Assembly (NCBI RefSeq): GCF_030272615.1
Contig: NW_026729303.1
Location: 1 to 64,000 of the forward strand
From: Cryptomeria japonica
Taxonomy: Eukaryota; Streptophyta; Pinopsida; Cupressales; Cupressaceae
DNA: 64,000 bases
Reading direction: 5' to 3'
Shown here: positions 9,315-21,527 of the stretch, in pieces
Numbering within the stretch: position 1 is the stretch's first letter
How the letters are laid out: each line of letters starts with the position of its first letter
Position numbers and translations under genes: made by a program
The notes under the pieces: generated by a model
Database searches by the model: none
What the model saw: only the letters and a program-made list of their open reading frames with translations
Told to the model about the DNA's origin: nothing

Positions 9315-10780
9315 TGTATGCGAGAAAAGTAGGTCGATATAACTCAAAATGTGAAAAATGGAGGTCTAGGGAGCCTTGCTCACACAGCCACAGGACTTCT
9401 TGGTGCAAGCTATGGAGTCATGAAGTATGGCTCAGCTTCCCAAGGATGGTTCCATGGTTCTCTATCTTGTACGGTCCCTCAAACCAATATTTTTTTCTCT
9501 CAAATCACTGAGCAAAATGGATTAGGGATGAAAAATGCAAGAACGAGGGATGCTTTTGTTGATTTTAAGATGAGATGCATCCTAAGCTATGCATGATGCT
9601 ACAAATGCAATAAACTAGCTATAAGATGACAAGGTTAGTAAACAAGACTATCCTAGCATACTATATTAATTTATGATTTAAGCTAAATGATAAGGAACAT
9701 ACTCTAAATTTGCATATTTAGATTAATCCCTATTTTAAAAGAGAGGCTAAATGATGAGCATATATGAAATGTGGAAGCTTGAATGGATTTGACTATAAGT
9801 GTGATGCTAAAGACTTGGATATCTAAAATGGAGGATGGAGAGCTCTATTTATAGCAAAAATAGGGCAATGGATGGCCAGGATTGAAAGATTTAATCAAGG
9901 GCTAAGTTTGAAAGTTGAGAATCCATGTTTGTAATTGGCACCAATGAAATGGTCACAATTGTCAACATAAGGTTGGTTGAGAGGAGATGTAATAATCATT
10001 AAATGCTTGAGAAGACCTCATGGTTACCCTAGGGGTTAAGGGTTAAGGTTAAGTTAGGGTTATCCAATGGATAAAGCTTTTACCCAAGAGGTAAACTCTT
10101 CTGCAAAGGTTAAAGGGATAACCATGGTCAAAGCAATAAATGCTTGATGAGACCCTTGGGTTAGATGGAGGTTGAGTTTATGGAAATTCTTTAACCATGT
10201 AAGAAGGTTGGGTTAGCCATTAATGGTTATGAAGACTTTGGGGACAAATTTGTAGGAGTCCTTCCAAATTTGGGGGTATTCAACAAGTTAGCTTGTTGAA
10301 TGGATAAAGGCTTTAATGCATTTTGAAGACTTTACTCCAAATTTGAGAAGTGACCTCCTCAACTTTAGGGAAAAGGGATAATGTATGGGTTTGGGTTAAT
10401 TAATTAGGTTTAGAAGAATCTAGAAGAGGCTAGAAAGAGGGTTAGGATGCAAGTGGGAAGTTTAGGATTTTTGCAAGTGGGTGAGGGAAAATGGGTTTTA
10501 ATTGAATTTAATTCAATTTGGTTTCAATTAAATAAATTAGATTTATTTAATTTAGGATAACAATTTTAATTAAATTTGATTTTAATTAAAAAGTGGACAA
10601 GGGCTTTAATTGAATAAAATGAATTTATCCTATTAAATGGTATAGTGAATTTAATTGAGTAATTTACTTAATTAAATAGAGGAATGCGGGTAATTTAATT
10701 AAATTGGATTTAATTAAATAGAGAAATGAACATAAAATATTCATTAGGAATATGGTCATTTTTATATGTCTATAGATTCA
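9315..10780 (-). repeat. 5' LTR of element E
   Basis: The inner edge is TGTATGCGAG at 9315, next to the primer-binding site. The outer edge near 10780 is estimated by comparison with the LTR of element D. The U3 part (10490-10740) is very A/T-rich, with many TTTAATTAAATT-like words, as in the D LTR. No second copy lies in the window, so neither the border nor a target duplication can be proved. Confidence 0.65.
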
Positions 10781-10789
10781 AGCCTCGAG

Positions 10790-12030
10790 GCATGGCAAAT
10801 AAGTCATCACCTGTAGGTTTAACTCCCTCAACCCCCAGGTCTTCTGATATGTGCATTTGAGAGATAGAGGGACCCTGTTTGTTTACAGAAGGGATTATCT
10901 ATTTCACCACAGTGTTCACCATTTTTTCCTCAACAGAGCTTATAGAGGTCAGGGCCAAAATCCCTTTTTTTTGCTGCTTCTCGGCTTGTGAGATACCATT
11001 ATCTTTATTTTGTTTCTCCCTCCAAATATTTTAATGAGACCCTTTGCCATTAGGAAGACTTTTCTTAATGCTAGGACACACCCTGTTCCAGTGTCTTGCC
11101 TTTTTGCAATGGAAGCAAACAAAGGGTAAAGATTCATACTCTATGGCTTGCTCCCATTTACCCATCTTGGAGAAAATATCAATTGATGATGGTAGATCAG
11201 TATTCTGGCAGACATTAACACAAATCCTAGACTTCACCAATCTTTTTCTAGTTATAGTCATTGAGTCTATGGCAATAAGATCCCCAAAAGAACTAGAAAT
11301 GCCCTTGAAGACATATTCAAACTAAAAATCCATTGGCAAACCAGGCTTCCTAACCCAGACAGGAGCCGAGTCAAAAAAGGAATCATTTTACTCCTGGATA
11401 GGGGACCATCTTCTTAAGGAGATCAATGATCTCCCAACCATCCAGGGACCTCCACATAGAAAAACTTCCAAATCTTCCAAGCATGAGAAGTTGAAGGAAA
11501 AAAACCCCTTAGGCATTGCAGATATTTCAACTTGGCCTTTCAATCACCATTTCTTTTTGGCCAAATCTCTCACCACATCAATATTTGGTCTTGGACCCAC
11601 AAATTTTCCAACTAAGGTGAAGGCCATTAGAGATATGTTATGATCAATGACAACATCAGGAATAGAGATAGCAAAATTACCCACCACCTTGTCGGATAAG
11701 GTAGAAACACAAGGAAAGGAATATTTTCTAAAGGGTTTCAACCCATTTATTTCAGCCCTTGATCCAACAATACTAGCCCAGGATCTCGAGGGATCCTTTT
11801 GTACAATATTTTTTTTCTACTCAGGTCCCTCTTTCAAGATTCCCTCCCAATTCGAGACCCCATCACGTGATTCCCCCTTATCTCAAGGGTCAAAAGTAGG
11901 ATCCCCAGATGGGTCCCCATCCTTCTTGCTATCTCCATCTGCATGCACTTCACCATGTGTGTTTGAATCCTTCTATCCATGCGATGGAGGCGTAGAGATT
12001 CTAGCATAGTTATCAGAACCATCTTTCCTG
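10790..12030 (-). pseudogene. Plant L1-type LINE ORF1 fragment
   Basis: ORF1 proteins of plant L1 elements bind the element RNA. The minus-strand frame shows SRSWASIV near 11790, then KFVGPRPNIDVV with LAKKKW near 11560 (the DUF4283-type domain). Next come a VRKPGLP segment near 11350 and finally CFHCKKARHWNRVC near 11120, a CX2CX4HX4C zinc knuckle preceded by EYESLPFV. Stops and at least one frameshift break it. ORF2 is not present. The fragment ends where the LTR of element E begins, so E probably inserted into this LINE and the rest lies beyond the window. Confidence 0.75.
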
Positions 12031-12149
12031 CCTAGCTCCATGTGTTTAGCTCAAAACACCTACTTGTTATGAAAGCTACAATGTTCCACTTCATAGCTAA
12101 AATCAATAGTTATGTGATAAACATATACTGTCAATTAGATAAATTACTG

Positions 12150-12440
12150 AGAGGAATCACTCAAACGGGTGCCCTAGGGAAGACAAATTGAAAACAAGGC
12201 TAAAATTGGCAGCCAAGTGATAGACATGCATCTCCAATTAGATAGGTATCTAAGAGGATTCACTAAATAGGTTCCCTAGTGAGGATATGATAAAATTGTT
12301 AATTAGGTCTAGGATAAGCAGTTGAATTGATAAAATTCGGCGAGTGCCCTAGCAAGATAGGTTGCAAAGCTGAGTATAGAATAATCCGTTGAATTGATAG
12401 AATCTGGTGAGTGCTCTAGCAAGATAGGATCAAGTACAAT
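12150..12440 (-). repeat. Degenerate tandem repeats upstream of the LINE ORF1
   Basis: The clearest pair is at 12321-12361 and 12388-12428, a 67-bp period. Both copies contain GTTGAATTGATA and later CTAGCAAGATAGG. Related words (GTGCCCTAGGG near 12169, GTTCCCTAGTG near 12272) suggest two older units to the left. The place matches a LINE 5' untranslated region. Confidence 0.55.
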
Positions 12441-14260
12441 GTGACGTAGTCATAACTTAAAAATGATGGATAAGCGACAATAGAGGATAGGCGAAGGACA
12501 TCTAGTAGTGGAGTTATGGGTCCACCACCACCACCGTTAGCAGGGTCCACATGCGGGGACATGCAAGATGATCCAAGGGCTAGGCCTTCAAGTGCTCAAA
12601 TTCCGTCAAGACCTGTCAGCTCTAAGGGAGGTTATTCATCATATCTATCTTGGATGTCTTTTTTGTATCAGTTTTTGTATGATGATATAGACACCTTCGG
12701 GTGATTTTGTAGCCATGTGATATTTTGACATCATTATCTCATGACATTGATATTTTTGATATATATGAGATGACCTATCCTTTGTAGCTATTATATGCAT
12801 GTGTTATTATGTGATGTTTCTACATGCTTTATGATTATGTGATTTGATGTGATGATTCTATATGATGTTTCATTCTATGTATGATGCTTATGGTATGGAT
12901 GCATGTTTACGATGATCTATGATTACTTATATAATGCAATGAAATATATAGATGATGTGATGCATTATTTTTTTGTTGTTCTTATACTTATGCTATATAT
13001 GAGGATGCAAGTGAATGGATGGTATGCAAATTATTATATGAGGTACTAATAAGTGGTGTGTGCAGGATGTGATGCTATTATGATTTCTATATGCATATGA
13101 TAAAAATTACTAACATGTGATGATGCAAATTAACACTACATGAGATGCTGATATTTTTGGCATGTCATTATTAGTCAGTCATGTTATAGCAAGCTACATG
13201 GACTTAGGATGGTAAAATAGAGGACTTGAATGGTAAAAAGGGGGATGGAAGGTAGAAGATATGGAGGTGAAAAGAGCTTCTTGTGCTTTATCATCATTGA
13301 GCTCTATTATGGCAAATAGATTATGACCATCTAGATATGTGTTTGATCTAGAAAGTCATTGTACCTGTTTGCATGTAGATTAGACAGTCACAAACAAGGA
13401 ATGCCCCAATTCACACTAGACTCACATTGTCCTCATATACCTAGACAAGCCATAGTATTACTAAGAGACAATCCACAACCAAAAAAGTAGGTGAACATAC
13501 CCCATCTTCACCTTTCTAGTCAAAAAAATCCTAGAGAGAGAATCTCTAGTTAGAGACATCCTAGAAAATCTAAAAGACATGTCACCAAAAGATAAAGGAC
13601 AAATAATGCTGAAAATCCATGTCATTGTCAAATTCTGTTGAAAGATTTGATTTGTTGAAAGCCCACTACTGATTGTGTCTCACTTGAAACTGATTGAATC
13701 CATAAAACTAATATTATTATTGTTGAGAAGAATGAAACTTTATTGTGGATCGGTGATGCAAGTGACCTTTATTGGAGATTGTGTGCGGAAAGGAGGAATG
13801 AAGAGACGATGCTTGGTGTTCCACTTCAATCACCAGATTTAGGATTTTGCCCCGATCACAAATTGGACCTGATTTATTATGGAATGAAAGGGTGAAAGGG
13901 GTTCATTATGAATGGAAAACCAATCTTAGGTAGATCAATAACAATCCATGATGGGAATGGGTAAATTTATTATGGGATGGTAGGTTGTGAGTGTGTGCAA
14001 AGTGAAAGGATGAGATTTAAACCTAAAGGAGGGAGGAGAAAAGTATTTACACATGGCACTGGTAACCGAGTTTTCACCATGGTACTTGCCTAGGATGCCA
14101 CTAAAGTGGTTTTCACCATTGGACAAATTTGTTTCTCTTTATTTTTTCTAATTTTTCCATTTTTTGGGTCACAAGGTGCCTAATTGCCAAGTTTTCACCA
14201 TAGTGATGATTTTTTTTTTAATTATTTTTTTTGTATTTTTTATTAGGATACTCTGAAAAA
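12441..14260. other. Unassigned stretch, possibly element D 3' region
   Basis: No gene is supported. A short proline-rich ORF at 12516-12704 has no recognisable domain. Positions 12700-13170 are low-complexity, rich in ATGATG and GTGATG words. AGTTTTCACCAT-like words recur at 14070, 14109 and 14191. The stretch lies just after the pol stop of element D, where a 3' untranslated region is expected. I could not find a 3' LTR matching the D LTR. Confidence 0.4.
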
Positions 14261-14598
14261 CTATGTGTAAAACCTACAAAGGTGCATGTTGTTAATAGGA
14301 TCCTCTAAAGGCTCTCCAATTGGTGTTGAGAGAAGATATGCACCTAATCTATCTACTACTATTATGACAAAGGGCCAAGAGAATTTGGTTCAAAGTTACC
14401 CTTATTTTCTATATCTTGTTGATTCTTAGGATTCTCTCTGAGCACTAAGTCACCTACCTTGAATGTATGATGTTTTACCTTATGATTGTAATTGCGATAT
14501 TCCTTGACTAAATGAAGTGCATCTCCATTGATTGTCTTCCTTGATGAAGGAACTAAGGTAGAATTACTAATGTGTGACCTATGTCGGTCCATATGCAT
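14261..14598 (-). pseudogene. Element D integrase carboxyl end
   Basis: The frame shows LVKEYRNYNHKVKHHTFKVGDLVLRENP, the usual lead-in to the integrase carboxyl-terminal domain in plant gypsy elements. After a short break comes GEPLEDPINNMHLCRFYT, followed directly by a stop (TAG, complement at 14261-14263). This is the typical last segment of the polyprotein. No catalytic DDE core is present to the right, so only the tail is left. Confidence 0.8.
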
Positions 14599-14599
14599 G

Positions 14600-15365
14600 T
14601 CACCTAAAGAAGTTTAGGCATCCCTGATAATAAATTCCCTCAGCAAAGTTCCATGAAAGGTCCATTGATGTGATGTATCACCAAAAGCGAATGAATGTAT
14701 GGAGCACGTGGATGAGTGATGAAGGCTTATGATTGTGAAAAGAAGTGAAAGTAGCATGGCAGAATGGAGACTTGGGGTCAACAAGTATTCCTTTCGACTT
14801 GAAATTTTAGAACTTTTGCCCCTAGTTATTTTGGTATTAGGGGAGATCAACTCTCGTTATTTTTCTTTTATAGGATTTTTATCCTTGACTTTGATTTTTC
14901 CAAAGTTCAATAGCTTTTGATGTTGATTTGGACTAAAGGACTTACTTTAGATTTTTCTTTTCAAAGCTTGATTTTTTGTCCCCAATAATTAAGGGTTTTT
15001 GTGATTCTTGTTGATCCAAGTCTAGGAGAAGAGTGGAAATGGGATGAAATAGTAAGGCTATATGAGTTCTCAAGAGGGTTGGCAATATATTCGGTAGATT
15101 ATTTATTGGAACCACTGGTAGGGCTACTGATATCAAGATCTGCTTGCACCACTAGAGGAGATTTCGATTCAGACTTAGTAGCCACAACACTAGGTGGTTC
15201 ATACCCAATTCCTTGATATTGCAAATTGTTTGTAGTTTGTTCCTATCAAATAAATGTCTTAGGAGGTAGTGGGAGTTGGTCAACATGAAAGATATACTCA
15301 CCACATCCCTTGTCTTTAACATTGAATTTACCTTTGAGATCTCCTTGCTTTGATGTGGAAACTTT
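14600..15365 (-). pseudogene. Element D deletion junction and protease-RT linker
   Basis: On the minus strand 15216-14990 reads a degraded linker (GIGYEPPSVVATKSE, then a serine-rich stretch). From about 14950 to 14600 I recognise no domain. RT and RNase H should lie here but are absent, so the deletion end points fall in this interval. Confidence 0.5.
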
Positions 15366-16289
15366 TCATGATTCAGGATCAACATATGTTGAAGATGGAA
15401 TAGCCTCTTGATTGAAGGAAACTATTCTCTCTAGCCTTGGTCGCAAGTTGTTACAATATATTAATGGATTTGGGTCACCTTTGACTATCACTTCGACTCC
15501 ATTGTGTTGAAATTTGATACATTGATGATATGTTAATGGTACTGCTATCATTTCATATATCCATGGATGTCCCAAAAGTATGTTGTATGTGAGATCTAAA
15601 TCAAGGACTTGAAAAACCACATCCTTGGTCATTGGCCCAATGCTTAAAGGTAGGGTTAATGTTCCTTTAGATGAACATTCCTTGTCATCATATGCTTTGA
15701 TGGTGATTTTATTTCTTGAATCCATAGTTTGTTCAAAGTACCCCAATTGTTTAATAGTATTTAATGTCCAAATGTTTAGACCTACTCCTCCATCTATCAA
15801 GACACATTTGATGTAGCTTTTATGGAGAAATGCTTTAATATGGAGAGGTGAATTGTGTGGTTGACATGGAGATGCATCATCAACTTCTATGAATGTAAGA
15901 TAATGTGGAGTGTAAAGGTATCCAACCATGGATTGAAACTAGTCCACGTTTAGATCAGTGGAAATAGAGGTTTCTCTCAATGCTTTGTCAAGGATAGCTT
16001 TATGTCAAGGAGATATATGCAGTAACTCAAGGATGGAGATGAGGGTGTGTGTCTTCCCTAACTAGTCTACAAGGTCATACTCAATTTTGGTATATGACAA
16101 AGTCGTGGCCTTGGATGGAGCACCTTGCAAGGTAATTTTGCCTTGGCGAGTTGTAACATTGCATTCAAGGATTTCGCTATTAGATGATGAAGAGGATGGT
16201 CCAGTGCCTTTCAGGACAACTTTAATCCTTCTAGTAGAATCTTCAAAAGTATTATCTTTGATAATAATGGTAGAAACATCATTTTCCAT
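15366..16289 (-). pseudogene. Element D aspartic protease with gag-pro junction
   Basis: The frame repeats the pattern of element E: VLIDGGVGLNIWTLNTIKQLGY (active site near 15795), KITIKAYDDKECSSKG, NILLGHPWIYEM and VPLTYHQCIKF. The active site is DGGVG. The junction segment at 16062-16289 includes a serine run and YTKIEYDLVD, matching RIQYDLVSQL in element E. A few stops separate the two parts. Confidence 0.82.
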
Positions 16290-16399
16290 TTAAATATAGT
16301 TGACTGTATAATCATAAGCTACGATAGTATAATTGGCATTGTTATCTGATTTGTCTTTTCCCTTATATCATGATCTAGAAATAGTTCCTTAAACATCAC

Positions 16400-18369
16400 A
16401 TGTTCCTCATTGGAAGTGTCACCATCCACTTCTATATCGCCCTTTTCAATAAGATCTTATATGATTTTCTTCAATGTATGAGAATTGCTAGTCTTATACC
16501 CTTTGCTCTTGTGATACTCACAAAACTCATCATCATTCCACCATATAGAATTCACTTTTGGTTCATAAGGTGGATTGTTCAGTATTGTTATAATCTTGTT
16601 TGCAACCAATTTATTAAATTTTGTCTCAATTGGTTCTCCCAATGGAGTGTATTTTCTTGGAGGCTTTAAAGGCCTTTGAGCATTCACCTCCTTATTCGAA
16701 TTGGATGAGCTTGTACCTCGGAAATTCATCTTTGGTTTTACCACATTTGAATCGACTACCCCATCATTGACCGTGTTCTTGTTCTTGTTACAAAAGCGGG
16801 GTTTATATTTCCCATTTGATTCCTCTTTGTTATCCTTGAATAGCTTAATGATGTCTTGTTCAATAAGGACTTTCTCAACTACCAATCCATTTTCAATGAC
16901 TTCCTTAAAAGTGGACAAAAAAGCTTTTCTTAGTTCATATCTAATATCCTTGTTGACATTTTGAGTAAACATAAATCTACCATTCATTTTGGTGGGATAT
17001 CACAAGAGCATAGAATAAAAAGACCTCTCCATAATTTTAAGAATGAAGCAAAGGACTCTCAATTTTTCTATTTGGTATTGCACAAAGTATTTACTAACAC
17101 ATCTATTTCAATATTGTATGAGAAGTATTGTATGAAATCTTCTCCTTGATCACCCCATGACATGATTCCAGGTGGAAGTTGGGAGAACCATTACATAGCT
17201 TGTCCCCTAAACTTTGTGGGAACAACCTCATCAAGTATGTTTCTTCTCTTTCTACCTCAATGCAAGCTATGAAAAAATCTCTTATGTGTGCCTTAGGATC
17301 TCCCTTTCCTCTACACTTATCAAAATTTGGTGTCATGAAATGTGGAGGAAATGGAGGCATTGGAATAGTCTTGTCAAATGGATAAGGACATATATCTTTC
17401 ATTGTGTATTCTTACTTTGGTGCATTATATTTGTCATTTATTCTTGTAAATCCTTGATTTGTCATTTCAAGTCATTCGTAGGTGGTGCCTTATCTCTTTG
17501 AGTTAGTCCCATGCCTGAGCTGCTAAGCAAAGGAGGAGGGATATAATACATGTATGGATGATACTGGTCATATATGTGTTCATATGGAGGAGGAACATAG
17601 TTGTAGCTAGCATATGGACCACTTGGTATGGTATTATAATAAGGAGTACTAGGTCAAGGTCAATTATACATGTCATGAATATGAGGATAAGAGGTATCAT
17701 AAGAATGATCTTGGATATTGCCCCCAAATCTAACACAAGGTCTCCTTGTGTCATGATTTTGAATGTTCCCTAGATTATAATTGTATTTATTGTTTCGATC
17801 TTGGGTGTTATCATGTGTATGATCATATGTATAAGGATTTCTTCTCCATGGAAAAGGGCGACTATGGGAATGTTCATGAGAATTTCAAGCAAAGTTGGTT
17901 TGAGCATGAGTGTTGGTAACTTATGGTTTTTTAAATAAGGATGAGGGTGACTCAAGCCTGTAATGTTCTCTCCTATTACCACCATTATGTCCTCTAGGAT
18001 TTGCATTTTTTTATTCACTTGATTAGGATCCTCTTCTAGAATTTGTGACACATCAAAATCATGAGGTATTTTTGTTCCACTTTGTACCATGACAAGAAAG
18101 AAATATTGTCTATCTCTTCTCATAATTTCTTCAACCATTCTATTGAACCTGGGATCTATGATAGTCTCTTCAATATCTATGGAAGTAACGGATGCATTGT
18201 CATTGCCATTGTCATTGTTGTTCTCATTGTCATTGTCTAGACTATATTACCATAATTCTCAAATGGGTTGTAAAATACATCTCCTTCAAACTCATAGGTA
18301 CTCATGTTGAGAGATCTTAGAGGTTCCTTGACTTCTATTTTAGACTTTTGGGAATGGGTTTCAACCATG
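16400..18369 (-). pseudogene. Element D gag
   Basis: The likely start is near 18369 (MVETHSQKSK). The first region contains MVEEIMRRDRQYFFLVM near 18130, equivalent to LVEILMENDKEKYLLML in element E. A tyrosine-rich stretch follows at 17500-17750, then the gag core CPYPFDKTIPMPPFPP with DPKAHIRDFF and YLMRLFPQSLGDKL at 17103-17402. The carboxyl part, 16457-16987, has PLGEPIETKFNKLVANKI and a damaged knuckle, CEYHKSKGYKTSNSH, in which the histidine and last cysteine are replaced. Several stops and shifts break the frame. Confidence 0.78.
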
Positions 18370-20790
18370 AACAAAATGTTGGCTAAAATGAAAGATGGAA
18401 GAAAATATGAAGAGTATGGAAGACCAAGAAGGAATATGAGATGAAATGAATCTAGGGTTGTCTTGCAATGTCCAAAAGTGCAGGTCCAAGATAAGTGTGA
18501 TCTAAAGTAAGGTGTGGCTTCCAAAGAGATGATAGATCTCTTGATGAGGTAAGTTGACCTTGGCTAAAGAGGATCAAGTGGAACCCTAAGATAATAGATT
18601 TGATACAAGAACCACCTATTAATATGTTGTAGTATGTTTGCAAGATATGATTAGGACCGCAAAGTAACCTTTTGACTCTAGTTTGAAAAGTGTGTATGAG
18701 GACTACAAATGATGATTGGAAATGATTGAAAATGTGTGACAAGGTTGTGATAAAGACTGGTTGACTAAAAATCAAGCCCTAAGGGAAGCTGCCTTGGAAG
18801 ATTTTTTGATCTCAGAACACAGACACGTCGTGAGTTCACAGATACGAAATTAACCCACACAGATGCAGTTTCTAGCAAAAAAATGTAATCTATCTCAAAT
18901 TTTTGCAATTATTGAGTGTGACCAGATCTTAGTATTAAATTACTTGTTGCAAGAAAACATGACAAACAATGAAGACACAATTTTTGAAGGTTTTTTTATC
19001 AAGTTTTTTGCGCAAATGTGTATGTTTGAAGACATTTGAAAACACACACAAACTAGGATGAAAGAGAAACAATTCAATGGGGCCCTTGCAACATAGAAAT
19101 ACCTCAAATGGGTAGACAACTAGAGATTCTGGTAGTACCGGCTCCCCCACCATGACAGTCACTTCTTGGGCATACTAGATTTTCTTACCTTGAAGATCTA
19201 AAGATAATCAAGGAATTCATGTCTCAACACGAAAGGGTACATGAGGGGTTTCTATGAGGTACGATCTGCACACCCTAAACCATCAAATGTAGGGATTTTG
19301 GCCTCTAAAATAATATGATTTTAGTATAGGACTCTCTTTCGAGAATCCATATACGCTCTCTCCCTCAGGAGGCTTCCTTCATGTAGAAAAGAGGTACTAA
19401 GGAAGTCTACGTAGGTAGGAAATTAGCACCCGTTGTGAAGACTTTCATCCTAACATATTTTATATAGCAACTAAGAGGTAACTTGGCCTTAGCCCATTAC
19501 CGCTTGGATCATTTCCTCTCACAAGATAGGAGGCAGGCCCTCTAAAAGATGATAACAATTTCTCTTACACCAAAGTTACAATGGAAGGCGAGGGGAGATG
19601 ATACTTTTGTTATCACCTTAGGGTTGAACACAAAGTATGCCAAAGGAACCAAACACTTCAAACAAGTTAATCAACCCTCATCAAACAAAGAAAAATATTA
19701 ATGAAAATGTGTGAACCTAATTAAACTAGGAATTGAAATGCAAAGACACACACTAAATTGCCCCTGCAACAAATGATTAGTAGTTTTAATAATAACCTAC
19801 ACCTACAATCACACAAGTTAGGTAAACTTTATAAAATCCAAATCAAAATGTGAAAAGGGGGACTTTGACAATACATTTTTTTGTTTGTTTGTTTGTTTTT
19901 TTACCTAGTCAATAACATTTGATTTCTTTTTTGCATTGATTTTTAACTGAAAAATTAAAATGAAAAGAACAAACCCCTGCTAAAATTATGAGGGCTTTCA
20001 GAAAATGATTTATTTTTAGAAAATACCTTGATTTGAGGCCTAGAAAGCAGATTTGTTGAAAAACCCTAAATTCCAAAGATCTGATCTTTTAATGAATTAT
20101 TTTTCATCAAAATTAAAATCCCAAAGAAAAGATAGCTACTAAAATTCTAAGATATTTCTCGAAATGTAAGAAAATCAATACAATTCACCAATTTACTCCC
20201 AAAAATTTTATTTTTTTTATGAAAAATCATAAATTTTTAACAAATAATTCAAAACTGATCCAAAAAATCTAAGTTTTGGACTGAACACTCTTGATACCAT
20301 TCCAAACCTGCAGAAACAATTTGGTGCATAAACTCCTAACCTTTTGTGATATATGATCAAATCATTATAAAACCCTAATTTTCAAAGATCCGATTCTTCA
20401 CGAATTATTTTGTGTCAAATTTAAAATCATAAAGAACAGACCCCTTGTATAATTTTGAGTTATTTCTAAAAATGTAAGAATATAGAAAATATTCAATAAT
20501 TGACTCTCATAATTTTTTTTTTAATGAAAAATCATAAATAATTCAAAATAGATCCCAAAAATTTGATTTTCAGACTTAACACTTCTGATATGATTCCCAA
20601 CCTATAAAAAAAAATTGTACAAAAATTTCCAACTATTTATAAGATACGGTCAAATAATTCTAAAACCCTAATCTTATGTCCAAAACCCTAATTGCACAAG
20701 GTTATTATCCAAATTCTTTTACAAAACAACACTAGAGGGTTAGGAAAAACCATGCAAAAAAAAAACATAGATCTCATAGAAATCCATGTC
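18370..20790 (-). other. Element D untranslated leader
   Basis: No ORF is supported. It shares the 18-mer at 19360-19377 with element E. Three CACAGA words at 18818, 18837 and 18858 are spaced 19 and 21 bp, close to the spacing of the arrays in element E, but this is weak. The part near the primer-binding site is a tandem duplication (entered separately). Confidence 0.55.
20061..20662 (-). repeat. About 300-bp tandem duplication in the D leader
   Basis: Two degenerate copies begin at AAACCCTAA words at 20061 and 20370, and a third start lies at 20663. Both copies contain the ordered words CAAAGATC, GAATTATTTT, AAATGTAAGAA, ATGAAAAATCATAAAT and a GATxxxATTCCxAACCT segment. The units measure 309 and 293 bp. 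A shorter partial copy may precede them from about 19960. Confidence 0.75.
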
Positions 20791-20805
20791 ACACTGGGTG
20801 TGCCA
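20791..20805 (-). other. Primer-binding site of element D
   Basis: On the element strand it reads TGGCACACCCAGTGT, three bases after the LTR end. It resembles the site of element E in sequence and position. Confidence 0.7.
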
Positions 20806-20808
20806 AAA

Positions 20809-21527
20809 TGTATATGGTGAAAAAAATTGATGATGATAAACAATTGCAAAACCACAAAAGATCCAACCATAAGAAAAACCCTAGTTTTACAATAAAGCAT
20901 TCTCCATACACCAATAAAGAAACCAAAGAACATGCAAATTAAAAAAATGAAATAATAATACCATAAAAATGTCAAGTAGGGTTTGATCTCCATTGTCTCC
21001 TATCTCCATTGATCTTGTTTCATATAATTTCTCTCAAAAAATTTCATTGTGCACAAGAGTTCAACAAAGCACGGATTGTGGTTATAAAGTCGCTTGATTG
21101 CATAAAGATTATTGGATTAGATTAGGATTGTGAAAGGATAAATGAATCCTCTTATATAGAAGACACTTTAGAAAATAGAGGGATAAGATTAAGAGGTGAA
21201 AGAAATAAATGATCGGCTAGGATTAAAGGGTAGGTATAAGAAATAATAAAATAGTGAAGGGTGTAGGTAGAGGAAAATTAAGAGATAAATGACATGTGTC
21301 ATGAAGAGAAAAAGCTAATGAATTAATTAAATAAATAAATAATTATTTAATTAATAGAGGAAGTGAGACCAATTAAATAAATAAATATTTAATGAAATGT
21401 AGGGAAAAGATAATTTAAATAAAAAAATATTTATTTAAATAAGAAAAGGCTAGACGAGGATTAATAAATTAATTAAATAAATAAAATATTTATTTAATTA
21501 AGCTAGGACAATTTTTAGGTGTTTACA
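20809..21527 (-). repeat. 5' LTR of element D
   Basis: The 719-bp segment starts TGTATATGG beside the primer-binding site and ends GTGTTTACA, giving TG and CA ends. The U3 side (21300-21500) is a run of TAAATAAATA and TTTAATTAA words like the LTR of element E. The five bases outside are ACTAT; the partner LTR is not visible. Confidence 0.75.

Larger units (their letters stand above)
1..10780 (-). mobile_element. Ty3/gypsy LTR retrotransposon E, 5' part
   Basis: Reading from right to left this element shows a 5' LTR, a primer-binding site, a leader of about 3 kb, gag, aspartic protease, a G-patch-like linker, reverse transcriptase and RNase H. Integrase and the 3' LTR would lie left of position 1. 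Gag to RNase H is almost one reading frame, broken by a few stops and by two frameshifts that cancel. The domain order and sequences fit the non-chromovirus branch of plant Ty3/gypsy; the exact lineage (Tat or Athila type) is inference. The right boundary near 10780 is estimated, because the matching LTR is outside the window. Confidence 0.85.
14261..21527 (-). mobile_element. Ty3/gypsy LTR retrotransposon D, pol-deleted
   Basis: This relative of element E has a 5' LTR (20809-21527), a primer-binding site, a long leader, gag and protease. It then jumps within about 600 bp to the carboxyl end of integrase, ending at 14261. RT, RNase H and most of integrase are missing. Protease and gag align by eye with element E throughout. 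It could not move by itself without enzymes from another copy. Its 3' LTR is not seen. Confidence 0.8.

Noticed and set aside
10024-10065. Telomere-like words (GGGGTTAAGGGTTAAGG, TTAGGGTT)
   Set aside because: Only a few imperfect units inside an LTR; too short and irregular for an interstitial telomere.
12516-12704. Short proline-rich ORF as a small host gene
   Set aside because: No family pattern, no support for a promoter or splice sites, and it lies between element fragments.
19889-19905. TTTG microsatellite
   Set aside because: Only about four units; too short to matter.
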